NCBI RefSeq assembly: GCF_001905385.1 | Contig: NZ_LIPF01000009.1 | Span: forward strand, 248,001-312,000 | DNA from: Streptomyces sp. CB02414 | Lineage (GTDB): Bacteria; Actinomycetota; Actinomycetes; Streptomycetales; Streptomycetaceae | Direction: 5' to 3' | Length of the DNA: 64,000 nucleotides | Notes under the pieces: model-generated | What the model was told of the DNA's origin: nothing | The model's input: only the letters and a program-made list of their open reading frames with translations | The model's database searches: none | Position numbers and translations under genes: made by a program | Shown: in pieces, positions 24,673 to 32,684 of the stretch | Position numbering within the stretch: position 1 is the stretch's first letter | Layout of the letters: each line of letters begins with the position of its first letter

Positions 24673-25044
24673 TCAGACTCCGAGCAGATCGACCACGAAG
24701 ATCAGCGTCGAGCCGGGCGGGATCGCCGGGGCCGGGCTCTGGTCGCCGTAGGCGAGGTGGGCCGGGATGGTCAGCTGGCGGCGGCCACCGACCTTCATGC
24801 CCTGCACACCCTGGTCCCAGCCCTTGATGACGCGGCCGCCACCGAGCGGGAAGCGGAACGGCGCACCGCGGTTCCAGCTGGCGTCGAACTCCTCGCCCGT
24901 GCTGAAGGTCACGCCCACGTAGTGGACGGTCACGGTCTGACCGGCCTCGGCAACCGGGCCGTCGCCCTCCCAGATGTCCTTGATCTCGAGGTCCGCCGGG
25001 GGCTCGCCGCCCGGGAAGTCGACCTCGGGCTTGTCGATGCTCAC
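24673..25044 (-). CDS. FKBP-type peptidyl-prolyl cis-trans isomerase, cytosolic, single domain
   Basis: 123 residues, a minimal FKBP domain. The active-site residues appear in VTVHYVGVTFSTGEEFDASWNRGAPFRFPLGGGRVIKGWDQGVQGMKVGGRRQLTIPAHLAYGDQS and STLIFVVDLLGV. It catalyses proline isomerisation during folding. The GTG at 25044, giving MSIDKPEVDFPG with GGAG upstream, matches the family; the frame remains open further without a good start. No signal peptide, so cytosolic. Follows the two-domain FKBP lipoprotein by 60 bp. Confidence 0.94.
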   Translation of the reverse strand: MSIDKPEVDFPGGEPPADLEIKDIWEGDGPVAEAGQTVTVHYVGVTFSTGEEFDASWNRGAPFRFPLGGGRVIKGWDQGVQGMKVGGRRQLTIPAHLAYGDQSPAPAIPPGSTLIFVVDLLGV

Positions 25045-25104
25045 GTGTTCAGCTCCTGCTTGTCTGCGAAAAGGCAACGTCCCCAAGTCTTACATCCCGG
25101 GGCG

Positions 25105-26106
25105 TCACATCTTCGCGAGGATGTCCACGGAGAACACCAGCGTGGAGTCCTTCTCGATGCCGCTGCCCTGCGGCGGGTTGTCGCCGTAGCCCAGGTCCGG
25201 CGGGATGACGATGAGGACGCGGCTGCCGACCTTCTTGCCGGTCAGGCCCTGCGCCCAGCCCTTGACGACCTGCTGGAGCGAGAACGACGTCAGCTCCTTC
25301 CTGCCGTACGTCGAGTCGAACTCCTTGCCGCCGTCCCAGACCACGCCCTTGTACTGCACGAGCACGCTGTCCTGGGCGCCGACCTCCGCGCCGTCACCCT
25401 CCAGGACGTACTCGGCGACGAGCTTCTTCGGCGCGTCGGCCTTCGGCACCTCGATGGAGGGCGCCTTGCCGTCGGTGTTGGTGCCGACCTTGGGCAGTGC
25501 GGCGTCGTCCTGAGCGGCCTCCTTGCCCTTGGCGGAGCTCTTCGCGTTGAACGTGTCCTGCACGTCCACGACGAAGACCAGCGTGTCGTCGCCCTTGATG
25601 CCCGCCTGCTCGTTGCCCTGCTCGCCGTACCCGTAGGCCGGCGGCACGGAGAACTGGACGCGGCTGCCGGTCTTCTTGCCGGCCAGCGCGTACCGCCAGC
25701 CGTCGATGATGCTGCCCTGGGCGAGCTGGATGATCAGGGGTGTCTTGCGGTCGTAGGAGTTGTCGAAGACCTTGGCGCTCGTCCAGACCTGGCCCAGGTA
25801 GTTCGCCGACACGAAGTCGTTCTCCGCGACGGCCTTGCCGCCGCCGGCGATGACCGTCTTCACCGCGAGATCCTTGGAGGGGTCCCCGCTGCCCTTGGCG
25901 ACCGTCGGCTTCTCGTCGAACTTCGTCCCCGCGGTGATCGCCGGCAGCGGGCCGTCGACGATCTTCGGGGGCGGCGGTGCCGACGTGCCCGACGCCTCCG
26001 GCGTCGCGCTGTCGCCCGCGCTGCTCGAGCCGGAGTCTTCGTCACCGCAAGCGGCGAGCGTGACCAGTCCGGCGGGGACGGCGATGAGGAGTGAGCGTCG
26101 ACGCAC
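25105..26106 (-). CDS. Lipoprotein with two FKBP-type isomerase domains
   Basis: 333 residues. A lipoprotein signal peptide MRRRSLLIAVPAGLVTLAAC has the lipobox LAAC, so Cys20 would be lipidated and the protein placed outside the membrane. Two FKBP domains follow, at about 90-190 (VSANYLGQVWTSAKVFDNSYDRKTPLIIQLAQGSIIDGW) and 225-330 (VLVQYKGVVWDGGKEFDSTYGRKELTSFSLQQVVKGWAQ). The GTG at 26106, eight nucleotides after GAGG, was chosen over an upstream ATG at 26142. It would act as an extracytoplasmic folding catalyst for secreted proteins, beside the Tat genes. Divergent domain sequences indicate an old duplication. Confidence 0.93.
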   Translation of the reverse strand: MRRRSLLIAVPAGLVTLAACGDEDSGSSSAGDSATPEASGTSAPPPPKIVDGPLPAITAGTKFDEKPTVAKGSGDPSKDLAVKTVIAGGGKAVAENDFVSANYLGQVWTSAKVFDNSYDRKTPLIIQLAQGSIIDGWRYALAGKKTGSRVQFSVPPAYGYGEQGNEQAGIKGDDTLVFVVDVQDTFNAKSSAKGKEAAQDDAALPKVGTNTDGKAPSIEVPKADAPKKLVAEYVLEGDGAEVGAQDSVLVQYKGVVWDGGKEFDSTYGRKELTSFSLQQVVKGWAQGLTGKKVGSRVLIVIPPDLGYGDNPPQGSGIEKDSTLVFSVDILAKM

Positions 26107-26178
26107 GGTGGGGGCCTCGTATCGGTGTCGGTCGGTGTTCATGTCATGAATGGCGTGCGCGCAACTCTACGGCGTGAG

Positions 26179-26211
26179 AAGGGCACCGTACGGCTAACGT
26201 ACGGTGCCCTT
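26179..26211 (-). terminator. Terminator hairpin after pafA
   Basis: A 14-bp perfect stem (26179-26192 with 26198-26211) around a GCTAA loop. It is the first clean hairpin beyond the pafA stop and lies before the FKBP lipoprotein start, so it separates the pafA unit from the FKBP-pafBC unit. Confidence 0.85.
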
Positions 26212-26264
26212 GTGACGTTCCGCCCTTTCACGGGAGAAACATCCGTCTCACCCTTCCGCCGGGC

Positions 26265-27626
26265 TCACATACCGGCGATCAGCTTCTCCACCCGGTCGTC
26301 CACCGAACGGAACGGGTCCTTGCACAACACCGTGCGCTGCGCCTGGTCGTTGAGCTTCAGGTGGACCCAGTCGACGGTGAAGTCACGGCGCTGCTCCTGA
26401 GCACGCCGGATGAAGTCGCCGCGCAGCCGCGCCCGAGTGGTCTGCGGCGGCACCGACTTGCCCTCGAAGATCTTCAGGTCGTTGGCGACCCGGGCGGCCT
26501 GGCCCTTCTTCTCCAGCAGGTAGTAGAGACCACGACGGCGGTGGATGTCGTGGTAGGCGAGGTCTATCTGCGCGACCCGCGGGTGCGACATGGTCATGTT
26601 GTGCTTGGCCCGGTACCGCTCCAGGAGCTTGTACTTCATGACCCAGTCGATCTCGGTGTCGATGCGGTCGAGGTCCTCGGTCTCGATCGCCTCCAGCGTG
26701 CGACCCCACAGCTCCAGCACCCGCTCGACCGTGCCCGTGCGGATGCCGCGGCGCTCGCAGAAGTCCACGGCCTTCTCGTAGTACTCCCGCTGCACCTCCA
26801 GGGCGGACGCCTCCCGGCCGCTGGCCAGACGCACCTTCCGCCGCCCGGTGATGTCGTGGCTGACCTCGCGGATCGCCCGGATCGGGTTCTCCAGGGTCAG
26901 GTCGCGCATCACCGTGCCCGCCTCGATCATGCGCAGCACCAGGTCGGTGGCGCCGACCTTGAGCAGCATCGTCGTCTCGGACATGTTCGAGTCACCCACG
27001 ATGACGTGCAGCCGCCGGTAACGCTCGGCGTCCGCGTGCGGCTCGTCACGGGTGTTGATGATGGGCCGGGAACGCGTCGTCGCCGAGGAGACGCCCTCCC
27101 AGATGTGCTCGGCCCGCTGGCTGACGCAGTACACGGCACCACGCGGTGTCTGCAGCACCTTGCCCGCACCGCACAGCAACTGCCTCGTCACCAGGAACGG
27201 GATGAGGATGTCCGCGAGCCGCGAGAACTCCCCGTGCCGGGCCACGAGGTAATTCTCGTGACAGCCGTAGGAGTTGCCGGCGGAGTCGGTGTTGTTCTTG
27301 AAGAGGTAGACGTCGCCCGCGATTCCCTCCTCGTGCAGGCGTCGTTCGGCGTCCACCAGGAGTCCTTCGAGAATGCGCTCGCCCGCCTTGTCGTGGGTGA
27401 CGAGTTCGGTCACGTTGTCACATTCGGGTGTGGCGTATTCCGGATGCGATCCCACGTCGAGATAGAGGCGGGCCCCGTTGCGCAGAAAGACATTGCTGCT
27501 GCGGCCCCATGACACGACACGGCGGAAGAGGTACCGCGCCACCTCGTCAGGCGACAGGCGGCGCTGTCCCCTGAACGTGCACGTGACGCCGTACTCGTTC
27601 TCCAGCCCGAAAATGCGGCGGTCCAT
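26265..27626 (-). CDS. pafA: Pup--protein ligase PafA
   Basis: 453 residues of the carboxylate-amine ligase family. It uses ATP to activate the C-terminal glutamate of Pup and links it to lysines of target proteins. Family residues are Glu9 in FGLENEYG (ATP/Mg binding), Asp57 in LYLDVGSHPEYATPE (catalytic base), plus KNNTDSAGNSYGCHENYL and RPIINTRDEPHADAERYRRLHVI. Full length, ATG start MDRRIFGLENEYG. The gene follows the MFS transporter by 9 bp, so it is probably read through from that promoter or from one inside it. It works with Pup, Dop, Arc and the 20S proteasome encoded 3-9 kb away. Confidence 0.97.
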   Translation of the reverse strand: MDRRIFGLENEYGVTCTFRGQRRLSPDEVARYLFRRVVSWGRSSNVFLRNGARLYLDVGSHPEYATPECDNVTELVTHDKAGERILEGLLVDAERRLHEEGIAGDVYLFKNNTDSAGNSYGCHENYLVARHGEFSRLADILIPFLVTRQLLCGAGKVLQTPRGAVYCVSQRAEHIWEGVSSATTRSRPIINTRDEPHADAERYRRLHVIVGDSNMSETTMLLKVGATDLVLRMIEAGTVMRDLTLENPIRAIREVSHDITGRRKVRLASGREASALEVQREYYEKAVDFCERRGIRTGTVERVLELWGRTLEAIETEDLDRIDTEIDWVMKYKLLERYRAKHNMTMSHPRVAQIDLAYHDIHRRRGLYYLLEKKGQAARVANDLKIFEGKSVPPQTTRARLRGDFIRRAQEQRRDFTVDWVHLKLNDQAQRTVLCKDPFRSVDDRVEKLIAGM

Positions 27627-27635
27627 GACTGAACA

Positions 27636-28895
27636 TTACGCCTGATGACCCGAACTGAAACGGGGTTCGACGGCACGGTTTGGATCATTTTCCGATGAAG
27701 CCGCAACCACCGCCGCCCGCACGGGAGCTGCGAGGACCCTCCCGGTGCACATCAGGACGAGCAGCGACACACCGCCGGCCGCCGCGGGCACCGCGAACCC
27801 CCACAGCGCCCCGCCGTGCTCCACGACCGGCCCCGCGAGACCCGTCCCCACCGAGGCACCCACCGTGAAGGTCGTCACCAGCCACGAGAACGCCTCCGTC
27901 ACCGTGCCCCGCGGCGCGTGCACGTCGACAAGGACGAACGCACAGGCGATGCACGGCGCCAGGAACACACCCGCGACCACCGTGAGCAGCACCATGGCCA
28001 CCACACCCGGCATCAGCGTCAACGGCAGGTAACACACCGCCAGCAGGGCCACCAGCAGCCGCAGCCGCCGCGCCGGCTCACCGGTCCACTGCCGCGCCCC
28101 GTACACGGCACCGCCCACCAGCGCACCGAGCCCGAGCGCGGCCATCAGCCAGCCGTAGACGGCGTCACCGCCGTGCTCGTCCGCGTACGGCACGGACGCC
28201 ACGGTGATCGACCCGAGCGCCATCCCGATGAACAGGAAAGCGCCCAGCAGCGCCAGCAGCCCCGACGAACGCAGGGCACCCAGCCAGTGCGCCTCGCGCG
28301 GCGCCGACCGCCACGCACGCGACGGCGGCGACACCACCACGGACAGCGCCCCGAGCACACCCACCGCGTTCAGCACGAGCAGCGCCACCTGCGGCGACCA
28401 CAGCGACACGCACACCGTCACCAGCAACGGCCCGACCGTGAACATGACCTCCTGGGCCACGGCGTCCATCGCGTACGCCGTGTGCACCTGGTCCTCCTTG
28501 CGCAGCACGCTGGGCCACAACGCCCGCAGGCCGCCCTCCAGCGGCGGCGTGAACAGCCCGGCGGCACCCACGGCGAGGTACGCGACGGCGGCCTGCCCGG
28601 TACCGGCGAAGGCGAAGACGCCCATGGCCAGCGCCGACAGCACCGCGGCCGGCAACTGCACCCGCGGCTGCCCGTGCAGGTCCACCAGCCGCCCCAGCAC
28701 GGGCTGGCCCACCGCGTTGGCGACGCCGTACACCGCGGCCAGCGCACCCGCGAGGCTGTACGAACCGCCCTCCGCGCGCACGAACAGCACGATCGCGATC
28801 GCCGCCGTCGCGTTCGGCAGCCGCCCCACGAGCGTGCCGACGAGCAGCCGGACGGCGTGCCGCGCCCGAAGAATGTCCAGGTACCCGGCGACCAC
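27636..28895 (-). CDS. Major facilitator superfamily transporter
   Basis: 419 residues with about twelve hydrophobic spans and the MFS A-motif-like GQPVLGRLVDLHGQPRV in loop 2-3. The GTG start has GGAAGGGG upstream and gives MVAGYLDILRARHAVRLLVG. Substrate unknown; members with this pattern export drugs or sugars. It is divergent from a LacI regulator sharing a palindromic intergenic site, and 9 bp upstream of pafA, so control of this transporter may also influence pafA expression. Confidence 0.9.
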   Translation of the reverse strand: MVAGYLDILRARHAVRLLVGTLVGRLPNATAAIAIVLFVRAEGGSYSLAGALAAVYGVANAVGQPVLGRLVDLHGQPRVQLPAAVLSALAMGVFAFAGTGQAAVAYLAVGAAGLFTPPLEGGLRALWPSVLRKEDQVHTAYAMDAVAQEVMFTVGPLLVTVCVSLWSPQVALLVLNAVGVLGALSVVVSPPSRAWRSAPREAHWLGALRSSGLLALLGAFLFIGMALGSITVASVPYADEHGGDAVYGWLMAALGLGALVGGAVYGARQWTGEPARRLRLLVALLAVCYLPLTLMPGVVAMVLLTVVAGVFLAPCIACAFVLVDVHAPRGTVTEAFSWLVTTFTVGASVGTGLAGPVVEHGGALWGFAVPAAAGGVSLLVLMCTGRVLAAPVRAAVVAASSENDPNRAVEPRFSSGHQA

Positions 28896-28928
28896 GACAG
28901 CCCCTTCCGAACGAGCCCCACGAGGTTT

Positions 28929-28955
28929 TACGTATAACGTGTTCCGTCATACGTA
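28929..28955. promoter_or_regulatory. Inverted repeat between the MFS and LacI genes
   Basis: TACGTAT (28929-28935) and ATACGTA (28949-28955) are perfect inverted copies separated by 13 bp, in the divergent promoter region. They suit a dimeric operator for the neighbouring LacI-family regulator and support a start for that gene further inside, since an ATG at 28958 would abut the repeat. Confidence 0.55.
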
Positions 28956-29008
28956 CCATGGCGGCTGTTCACGAGTCCAGACGACCAGACGAAAGCGCAG
29001 GCCGAACG

Positions 29009-30025
29009 GTGGCACGAGGCAGCACCCGCCCCACCAGCCGCGACGTCGCCCAGGCCGCCGGCGTCTCCCAGGCCGCCGTCTCCCTGGTCCTCGGCGACAA
29101 ATGGCGCGGCCGGGTCTCGGAACCCACCGCACAGCGCGTCCGCGACGCCGCACACCAGCTCGGCTACCGCCCCAACCTCGCCGCCCGCAACCTCCGCCTC
29201 GGCCGCACCCGCACCGTCCTGCTGGTCGTCCCCGCACTCACCACCGAGTTCTTCGCGGAGGTCTACACCGGCGCCGCACGAGTCGCCGCCGAACACGGCT
29301 TCGGAGTCGTCCTCTACCCCTCCCCCGAAGGCGTCGGCCCCGCCAGAGACCCCTTCGCCTCCGCCCAGGCCGCCCTCGACGGCGTCATCGCCTCCTCCAT
29401 GGCCGCAGACGCACTCACCGCCATCCGGGGCGACCAGCTCCCCCTCGTCATGCTCGACAGCGACCCCGAAGGCAGCCTCGGCGCCGCCACCGTCAACCTC
29501 GACATCACCGACGGCATCCGCCAGGTCGCCGAACACCTCCTGGCCCTCGGCCACCGACGCTTCCTGCACCTCGCCGCAGACGTACCGTCGTGGACCTTCG
29601 AGATCCGCGCCCGCGAACTGGCCGCGCGGCTGGGAAACACCCCCGGCACCGACCTGCGCACCGCCCGCGCCCCCATCTCCATCGACGGCGCTCTGACCGC
29701 CACCGAGGCCGCCCTCGCCGCTCCCGGCCCCCGGCCCACCGCACTCGTCTGCGACGACGACAAACTCGCGGCCGGCGCCTACAAAGCGGCGAGGCGGGCA
29801 GGGCTGCGCATCCCGGACGACCTGTCGGTCACCGGCCTCGACGACCTCGGCCTCGCCACCGCCATCGACCCCGAACTGACGACCGTACGCCTCGACGCGG
29901 AACTCTTCGGCGAGCGCGGGATGCGGGCTCTGCTGGCCGTCATGGAAGGACGGACCCCGCAGGAGGGTGACATCCCGGTGCACCTCGTCGTACGGGGCTC
30001 CACGGCGCCACCGGCACAAACCTGA
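29009..30025 (+). CDS. LacI-family transcriptional regulator
   Basis: 338 residues. The LacI helix-turn-helix is clear: TSRDVAQAAGVSQAAVSLVLGDKWRGRVSEPTAQRVRDAAHQLGYRPNLAARNLR. A type I periplasmic-binding effector domain follows (VLLVVPALTTEFFAEVYTGAARVAAEHGF, FVICDDDKLAAGAYKAARRAGLRIPDDLSVTGLDD). The GTG at 29009, after AGG, gives MARGSTRPTSRDV as in family members. Sugar or nucleoside ligand unknown. It likely controls itself and the divergent MFS gene through the TACGTAT repeat. It sits between the pafA and proteasome genes. Confidence 0.9.
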   Translation: MARGSTRPTSRDVAQAAGVSQAAVSLVLGDKWRGRVSEPTAQRVRDAAHQLGYRPNLAARNLRLGRTRTVLLVVPALTTEFFAEVYTGAARVAAEHGFGVVLYPSPEGVGPARDPFASAQAALDGVIASSMAADALTAIRGDQLPLVMLDSDPEGSLGAATVNLDITDGIRQVAEHLLALGHRRFLHLAADVPSWTFEIRARELAARLGNTPGTDLRTARAPISIDGALTATEAALAAPGPRPTALVCDDDKLAAGAYKAARRAGLRIPDDLSVTGLDDLGLATAIDPELTTVRLDAELFGERGMRALLAVMEGRTPQEGDIPVHLVVRGSTAPPAQT

Positions 30026-30059
30026 GCGGCGCCGGGGCACATGGCACCCGGCGCCGCTC
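30024..30059. terminator. Bidirectional terminator between the LacI gene and prcA
   Basis: A 13-bp perfect stem (30024-30036 with 30047-30059) and 10-nt loop, overlapping the LacI stop codon and lying 26 bp beyond the prcA stop. It can end both convergent transcripts. Confidence 0.8.
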
Positions 30060-30085
30060 GAAGGCTCTCGCGCAGCGGCTCCCCG

Positions 30086-30859
30086 CTACTTGTCGCCCTC
30101 GTCCTCGTCCGGCAGGGCCAGGTCTTCAGCATCGTCACCGGCCCCGGCCCCGGCTCCCGCGCCCGCATCCAGCAACCGCGACAGCTGAGCCCCCACGATC
30201 CGCTTGAACTTCCGCTTCTGCGGCCGCGTACGGTCCAGCACCGCGACCTCCAGCCGCTCCGCCGGAATCTCCCGCTCACTGCCGTTCGTGTCCCGGGACA
30301 GCGCCTGCACCGCCAGCTTCAGCGCCTCGGCCAGCGTCATGTCGTCACGATGCCGCTGATCCAGGAACCCGCTGATCTGCTCGGCATTGCCCCCGACCGC
30401 GACCGAACCGTGCTCGTCCACGATCGAACCGTCGTGCGGCAACCGGTAGATCTGGTCCCCGTCGGCACTCTCACCGACCTCGGCGACGACCAGCTCCACC
30501 TCGTACGGCTTCTCGGCCTGACTGGAGAAGATCGTGCCCAGCGTCTGCGCGTAGACGTTGGCCAGACCTCGAGCCGTCACGTCATCCCGGTCATAGGTGT
30601 AACCACGCAGGTCGGCGTAGCGCACCCCGCCGATCCGCAGGTTCTCGTACTCGTTGTACTTGCCGGCGGCCGCGAAGCCGATCCGGTCGTAGATCTCGGA
30701 GAACTTGTGCAGCGCACGGGACGGGTTCTCGCCGACGAACACGATGCCGTCGGCATACTGCAGCACGACCAGGCTGCGGCCACGCGCGATGCCCTTGCGG
30801 GCGTACTCCGCCCGGTCCGCCATCGCCTGCTGGGGTGAGACATAGAACGGCGTCGACAC
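30086..30859 (-). CDS. prcA: 20S proteasome alpha subunit PrcA
   Basis: 257 residues. The N-terminus MSTPFYVSPQQAMADRAEYARKGIARGRSLVVLQYADGIVFVGEN is typical of the actinobacterial alpha subunit, whose N-terminal tail gates the 14-mer pore, followed by the proteasome fold. The C-terminal stretch AGAGAGAGAGDD... is a low-complexity Ala/Gly repeat. GTG start. It forms the outer rings around the PrcB catalytic rings and docks the Arc ATPase. Last gene in the arc-dop-pup-endoVII-prcB-prcA run. Confidence 0.97.
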   Translation of the reverse strand: MSTPFYVSPQQAMADRAEYARKGIARGRSLVVLQYADGIVFVGENPSRALHKFSEIYDRIGFAAAGKYNEYENLRIGGVRYADLRGYTYDRDDVTARGLANVYAQTLGTIFSSQAEKPYEVELVVAEVGESADGDQIYRLPHDGSIVDEHGSVAVGGNAEQISGFLDQRHRDDMTLAEALKLAVQALSRDTNGSEREIPAERLEVAVLDRTRPQKRKFKRIVGAQLSRLLDAGAGAGAGAGDDAEDLALPDEDEGDK

Positions 30860-30923
30860 CGGTTATCCGTCCCTTTCTGGAGAAGTCACTGAACCACCTG
30901 ACAACACGACCGACCGCCGCCCG

Positions 30924-31769
30924 CTACAGCAACGCGGCCCGCGGACCGTCGGGCTGCTCCAGCCGCCGCTCCAGCACCGAGCGGGCGAGCGCCGAAGACT
31001 CGTCCTCACCCAGCCGGCGGAAGCCGTCCTCGGTGATCACAGTGATGATCGGGTAGATCCGGCGCGCGACATCGGGACCACCGGTCGCCGAGTCGTCGTC
31101 CGCCGCGTCGTAGAGCGCCTGCACCACGAGCGTCGTGGCCTGCTCCTCGGTCAGATCCTCACGGAACAGCTTCTTCATCGCACCACGGGCGAAGATCGAC
31201 CCCGACCCCGTGGTCGCGTAGCTCTGCTCCTCCGACCGCCCGCCCGTCACGTCGTACGAGAAGATCCGCCCCCGGCCGCGATCCACGTCGTACCCCGCGA
31301 ACAGCGGCACCACGGCGAGCCCCTGCATCGCCATGCCCAGGTTCGACCGGATCATCGTGGACAGGCGGTTCGCCTTGCCCTCCAGGGACAGCTGCGCGCC
31401 CTCGACCTTCTCGAAGTGCTCCAGCTCCAGCTGGAACAGCTTCACCATCTCCACGGCCAGCCCCGCCGTACCGGCGATGCCCACCGCCGAGTACTCGTCG
31501 GCCGGGAAGACCTTCTCGATGTCCCGCTGGGCGATCATGTTGCCCATCGTGGCCCGCCGGTCACCGGCGAGGACCACACCACCCGGGAACGTCACCGCCA
31601 CGATCGTCGTGCCGTGCGGCGCCTCGACGACACCCTGCACCGGGGGCAGCTGCCGGTTGCCCGGGAGCATCTCCGGCTGGTGCTCGCCGAGGAAGTCCAT
31701 GAAGGAGGAGGACCCAGGCGTCAGGAAGGCAGCTGGTAGACGCCCGGTGCTACGAGTGTTGGCTTCCAC
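30924..31769 (-). CDS. prcB: 20S proteasome beta subunit PrcB
   Basis: 281 residues with a 53-residue propeptide. Autocleavage would occur between Gly53 and Thr54 (APHG-TTIVAVTFPGGVVLAGDRR), exposing the catalytic N-terminal threonine; the family lysine and aspartate follow in FPGGVVLAGDRRATMGNM. The GTG start at 31769 has GGAAGGAA four nucleotides upstream. This start overlaps the 3' end of the endonuclease-like gene by 49 bp. A methionine at codon 24 lacks a ribosome site. Confidence 0.97.
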   Translation of the reverse strand: MEANTRSTGRLPAAFLTPGSSSFMDFLGEHQPEMLPGNRQLPPVQGVVEAPHGTTIVAVTFPGGVVLAGDRRATMGNMIAQRDIEKVFPADEYSAVGIAGTAGLAVEMVKLFQLELEHFEKVEGAQLSLEGKANRLSTMIRSNLGMAMQGLAVVPLFAGYDVDRGRGRIFSYDVTGGRSEEQSYATTGSGSIFARGAMKKLFREDLTEEQATTLVVQALYDAADDDSATGGPDVARRIYPIITVITEDGFRRLGEDESSALARSVLERRLEQPDGPRAALL

Positions 31770-32314
31770 GCGATTCCTTCCACGTAAGCTGCAGCCCGCC
31801 TTATGGCATCGGGCCGATCCTTGAACTGCCCCAGGGCTGCGTTACAGCTGAAGCACAGTACGCCACGGACCCTACCCGTCTCGTGGCAGTGATCCACGTG
31901 TGCGGCGGGAGCGGCAAGACATATGCAGCAGACGCCGCCTTGACTTGCGATCAGGGCATCACGTTCTGCTTCGGTGATGCCGTACTGACGCTTCAGATGG
32001 CCTGCTCGCCCCTGCGCCGCTTTACACGACTTGCAGAGCGTCGCCAGACCGTCTGAAGCTGTGCGGTTCCGGGGCCACTCGCTGTGGGGCTTGATGTCCC
32101 CGCACGTCCGGCAGAGCTTATGCCCCTCGGGCACCTCCACTCGCGGGCGGACGTTGCGCCCCTTGGCCACCTGGCGTTCTTGGTGATAGGCCGCAGCACA
32201 TTCCCGGCAGTAGGCCTGCAGCCCGTCACGCATCGCCTTGTTCCGTGCGAACGCCGCCCGCGGCTTATGGTCCTTGCACCGCGAGCAACGCCTACCAGAA
32301 TCTTCGATCGACAA
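31721..32314 (-). CDS. Endonuclease VII-like (HNH/treble-clef) protein in the proteasome operon
   Basis: 197 residues with three Cys-rich zinc modules: CSRCKDHKPRAAFARNKAMRDGLQAYCREC, CRTCGDIKPHSEWPRNRTASDGLATLCKSC, and the C-terminal endonuclease VII signature GGVCCICLAAPAAHVDHCHETGRVRGVLCFSCNAALG. The HCHETGRVRGVLC motif holds the HNH-like metal site of the recombination endonuclease VII family (T4 gp49). The TTG start at 32314 follows GGGGG. It lies between pup and prcB, overlaps prcB by 49 bp, and has visibly lower GC and different codon use than its neighbours. A homologue holds this place in S. coelicolor. Role in protein degradation is unknown; it may act in DNA repair or be a decayed phage-derived gene. 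Confidence 0.85.
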   Translation of the reverse strand: MSIEDSGRRCSRCKDHKPRAAFARNKAMRDGLQAYCRECAAAYHQERQVAKGRNVRPRVEVPEGHKLCRTCGDIKPHSEWPRNRTASDGLATLCKSCKAAQGRAGHLKRQYGITEAERDALIASQGGVCCICLAAPAAHVDHCHETGRVRGVLCFSCNAALGQFKDRPDAIRRAAAYVEGIAWKPTLVAPGVYQLPS

Positions 32315-32329
32315 GCGAACCCCCGTTGT

Positions 32330-32348
32330 AGCCTTCGTTCCGAAGGCT
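32330..32348 (-). terminator. Hairpin overlapping the pup stop codon
   Basis: AGCCTTCG (32330-32337) and CGAAGGCT (32341-32348) form an 8-bp perfect stem with a 3-nt loop; it overlaps the TAG stop codon of pup (32347-32349). In the mRNA it sits between pup and the endonuclease-like gene. It is too short to be a strong terminator alone and may act as an attenuator or processing/stability hairpin. Confidence 0.55.
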
Positions 32349-32565
32349 ACTCGCCGCCCTTCTGAACGAACGAGCGTACGAAATCCTCTGCGTTCTCTTC
32401 GAGCACATCGTCGATCTCGTCCAGGACGGAGTCCACGTCGTCGTTCAGCTTCTCCTGGCGTTCCTTGAGGTCCTCGGAGGCCTGCGCGTCCTGCGCCTGC
32501 TCCTCGACCTCCTCGTTGGACCGGGTGGCCTTCTGCTGTCCGCCGCCGGTGTCCTTGGTCGCCAT
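32347..32565 (-). CDS. pup: Prokaryotic ubiquitin-like protein Pup
   Basis: 72 residues, highly charged and largely disordered, with the helix-forming region QAQDAQASEDLKERQEKLNDD and VDSVLDEIDDVLEENAEDFVRSFVQKGGE. The C-terminus is Lys-Gly-Gly-Glu, read directly as a glutamate codon (GAG) before the stop; it therefore needs no Dop deamidation before ligation, unlike GGQ forms. The ATG at 32565 has GAGGG upstream. It is the tag for PafA and the substrate of Arc's coiled coil. It begins 178 bp downstream of the dop stop, with a hairpin between them. Confidence 0.98.
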   Translation of the reverse strand: MATKDTGGGQQKATRSNEEVEEQAQDAQASEDLKERQEKLNDDVDSVLDEIDDVLEENAEDFVRSFVQKGGE

Positions 32566-32684
32566 AACCCTCACCCCGCTCGGTTCGCCCGACACAGTTG
32601 CTCGGTCAAGATCAGACCCTACAAGCCGGGTCCGACATCGGCCCCGCGTTTCTCCAACGAACGGGGGCCATCTCGATGGTTCCC

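Noticed and set aside
31631..31700. Alternative prcB start at the internal Met (codon 24)
   Set aside because: No ribosome site precedes it, while the GTG at 31769 has a strong one and yields a propeptide of family length.
31721..32314. Endonuclease VII gene considered as evidence of a prophage or mobile element
   Set aside because: No integrase, attachment site, terminal repeats or other phage genes flank it, and the surrounding proteasome genes are in normal order.
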